From NCBI GenBank assembly GCA_964352225.1, contig CAYGRM010000361.1, forward strand, positions 1-6,872: DNA of 6,872 nt, given 5' to 3'. The position numbers were made by a program, and so were the translations under genes. Shown here piece after piece: positions 6,667 to 6,872 of the stretch (position 1 is the first letter of the stretch; every line of letters starts with the position of its first letter). The notes under the pieces were generated by a model. That model was not told the origin of the DNA, made no database searches, and saw only the letters and a program-made list of their open reading frames with translations. This DNA comes from CAJQQY01 sp964352225 (GTDB taxonomy: Bacteria > Bacteroidota > Bacteroidia > Chitinophagales > Saprospiraceae).

Positions 6667-6726
6667 GTTGTTAGTGTTTATAATTTCTGTATTGTTTGGA
6701 TTCTGTTTGTTTGATAAAATGATTTG

Positions 6727-6756
6727 CAAAGTTATTGTTTTGAAACGAAAAATAAA
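6727..6756 (-). promoter_or_regulatory. Bacteroidota sigma-type promoter of the OmpA-like gene
   Basis: On the - strand TAACTTTG (6734-6727) is a perfect match to the -7 box TAnnTTTG. TTTA (6756-6753) stands 18 nt upstream as a three-of-four match to the TTTG -33 box. The transcript would start near 6721, giving a leader of about 55 nt before the ATG at 6666. Confidence 0.7.
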
Positions 6757-6783
6757 GGTTTTCTAGCATGAAGAAAAGCTTTT

Positions 6784-6810
6784 AAAAATAGAGGGTTTCC
6801 CTCTTATTTT
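6784..6810. terminator. Hairpin terminator upstream of the OmpA-like gene, usable on either strand
   Basis: The left arm (6784-6795, containing TAGAGGG) and the right arm (6799-6810, containing CCCTCTTA) pair over 11 bp with one bulged T and a TTT loop. On the - strand the GC core is followed by ATTTTTAAAAG, so it could end a gene entering from the right. One minus-strand frame in 6827-6872 closes with TAA at 6829-6827, but 45 nt is too short to call a gene. It insulates the OmpA-like promoter from upstream transcription. Confidence 0.55.
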
Positions 6811-6872
6811 CAGATAAACTTTAAGATTAAACTAAGGATTGTTGAAAATAGCAATCAAAAACTAATAAAAGT

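Overview
The window is AT-rich bacterial DNA that most resembles Bacteroidota. Pointers are a perfect TAnnTTTG -7 promoter box ahead of the OmpA-family gene, starts without obvious Shine-Dalgarno sequences, a TPR sensor kinase with a periplasmic repeat domain paired with a REC-LuxR regulator, and an OmpA-type protein that combines a carboxypeptidase-regulatory-like domain, an OmpA peptidoglycan-binding domain and a SPOR-like tail. The species cannot be named from this alone; the assignment to phylum is inference from these family traits.

Layout. 1-483 (+) is the C-terminal part of a thiolase (acetyl-CoA C-acyltransferase type), closed by a strong intrinsic terminator. 484-802 is non-coding and structured: the terminator, a perfect 21-bp inverted repeat with a 24-nt spacer, a 7-bp tandem motif resembling dispersed intergenic repeats, an 18-bp dyad (ATCACCC-N4-GGGTGAT) and a weak promoter candidate. 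803-3610 (+) is a two-gene operon: a TPR/HisKA_2 membrane histidine kinase and, 9 nt later, a REC-LuxR response regulator. 3611-3899 is a convergent gap holding a second copy of the same dyad, a 27-nt near-perfect palindrome and a hairpin terminator. 3900-4760 (-) is a monoacylglycerol-lipase/lysophospholipase-like alpha/beta hydrolase. 4894-6666 (-) is the OmpA/SPOR-like envelope protein, with its promoter at 6727-6756. A hairpin terminator at 6784-6810 separates it from whatever lies to the right.

How the parts may work together. The kinase and regulator are almost certainly cognate partners: periplasmic TPRs sense or bind something, a His in the HisKA_2 box passes phosphate to Asp55 of the regulator, and the LuxR-type helix-turn-helix acts on DNA. 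The most interesting non-coding signal is that the same 7-bp arms occur on both sides of this operon. One copy sits upstream of the promoter candidate and the other just after the last stop codon, which suggests an autoregulatory operator pair. For the downstream copy, a minus-strand terminator is a serious alternative. The hydrolase and the OmpA-like protein share a strand, with no convincing terminator or promoter between them, so co-transcription is possible. I see no phage, CRISPR, tRNA, rRNA or complete insertion sequence, and no clearly undescribed multi-gene system.
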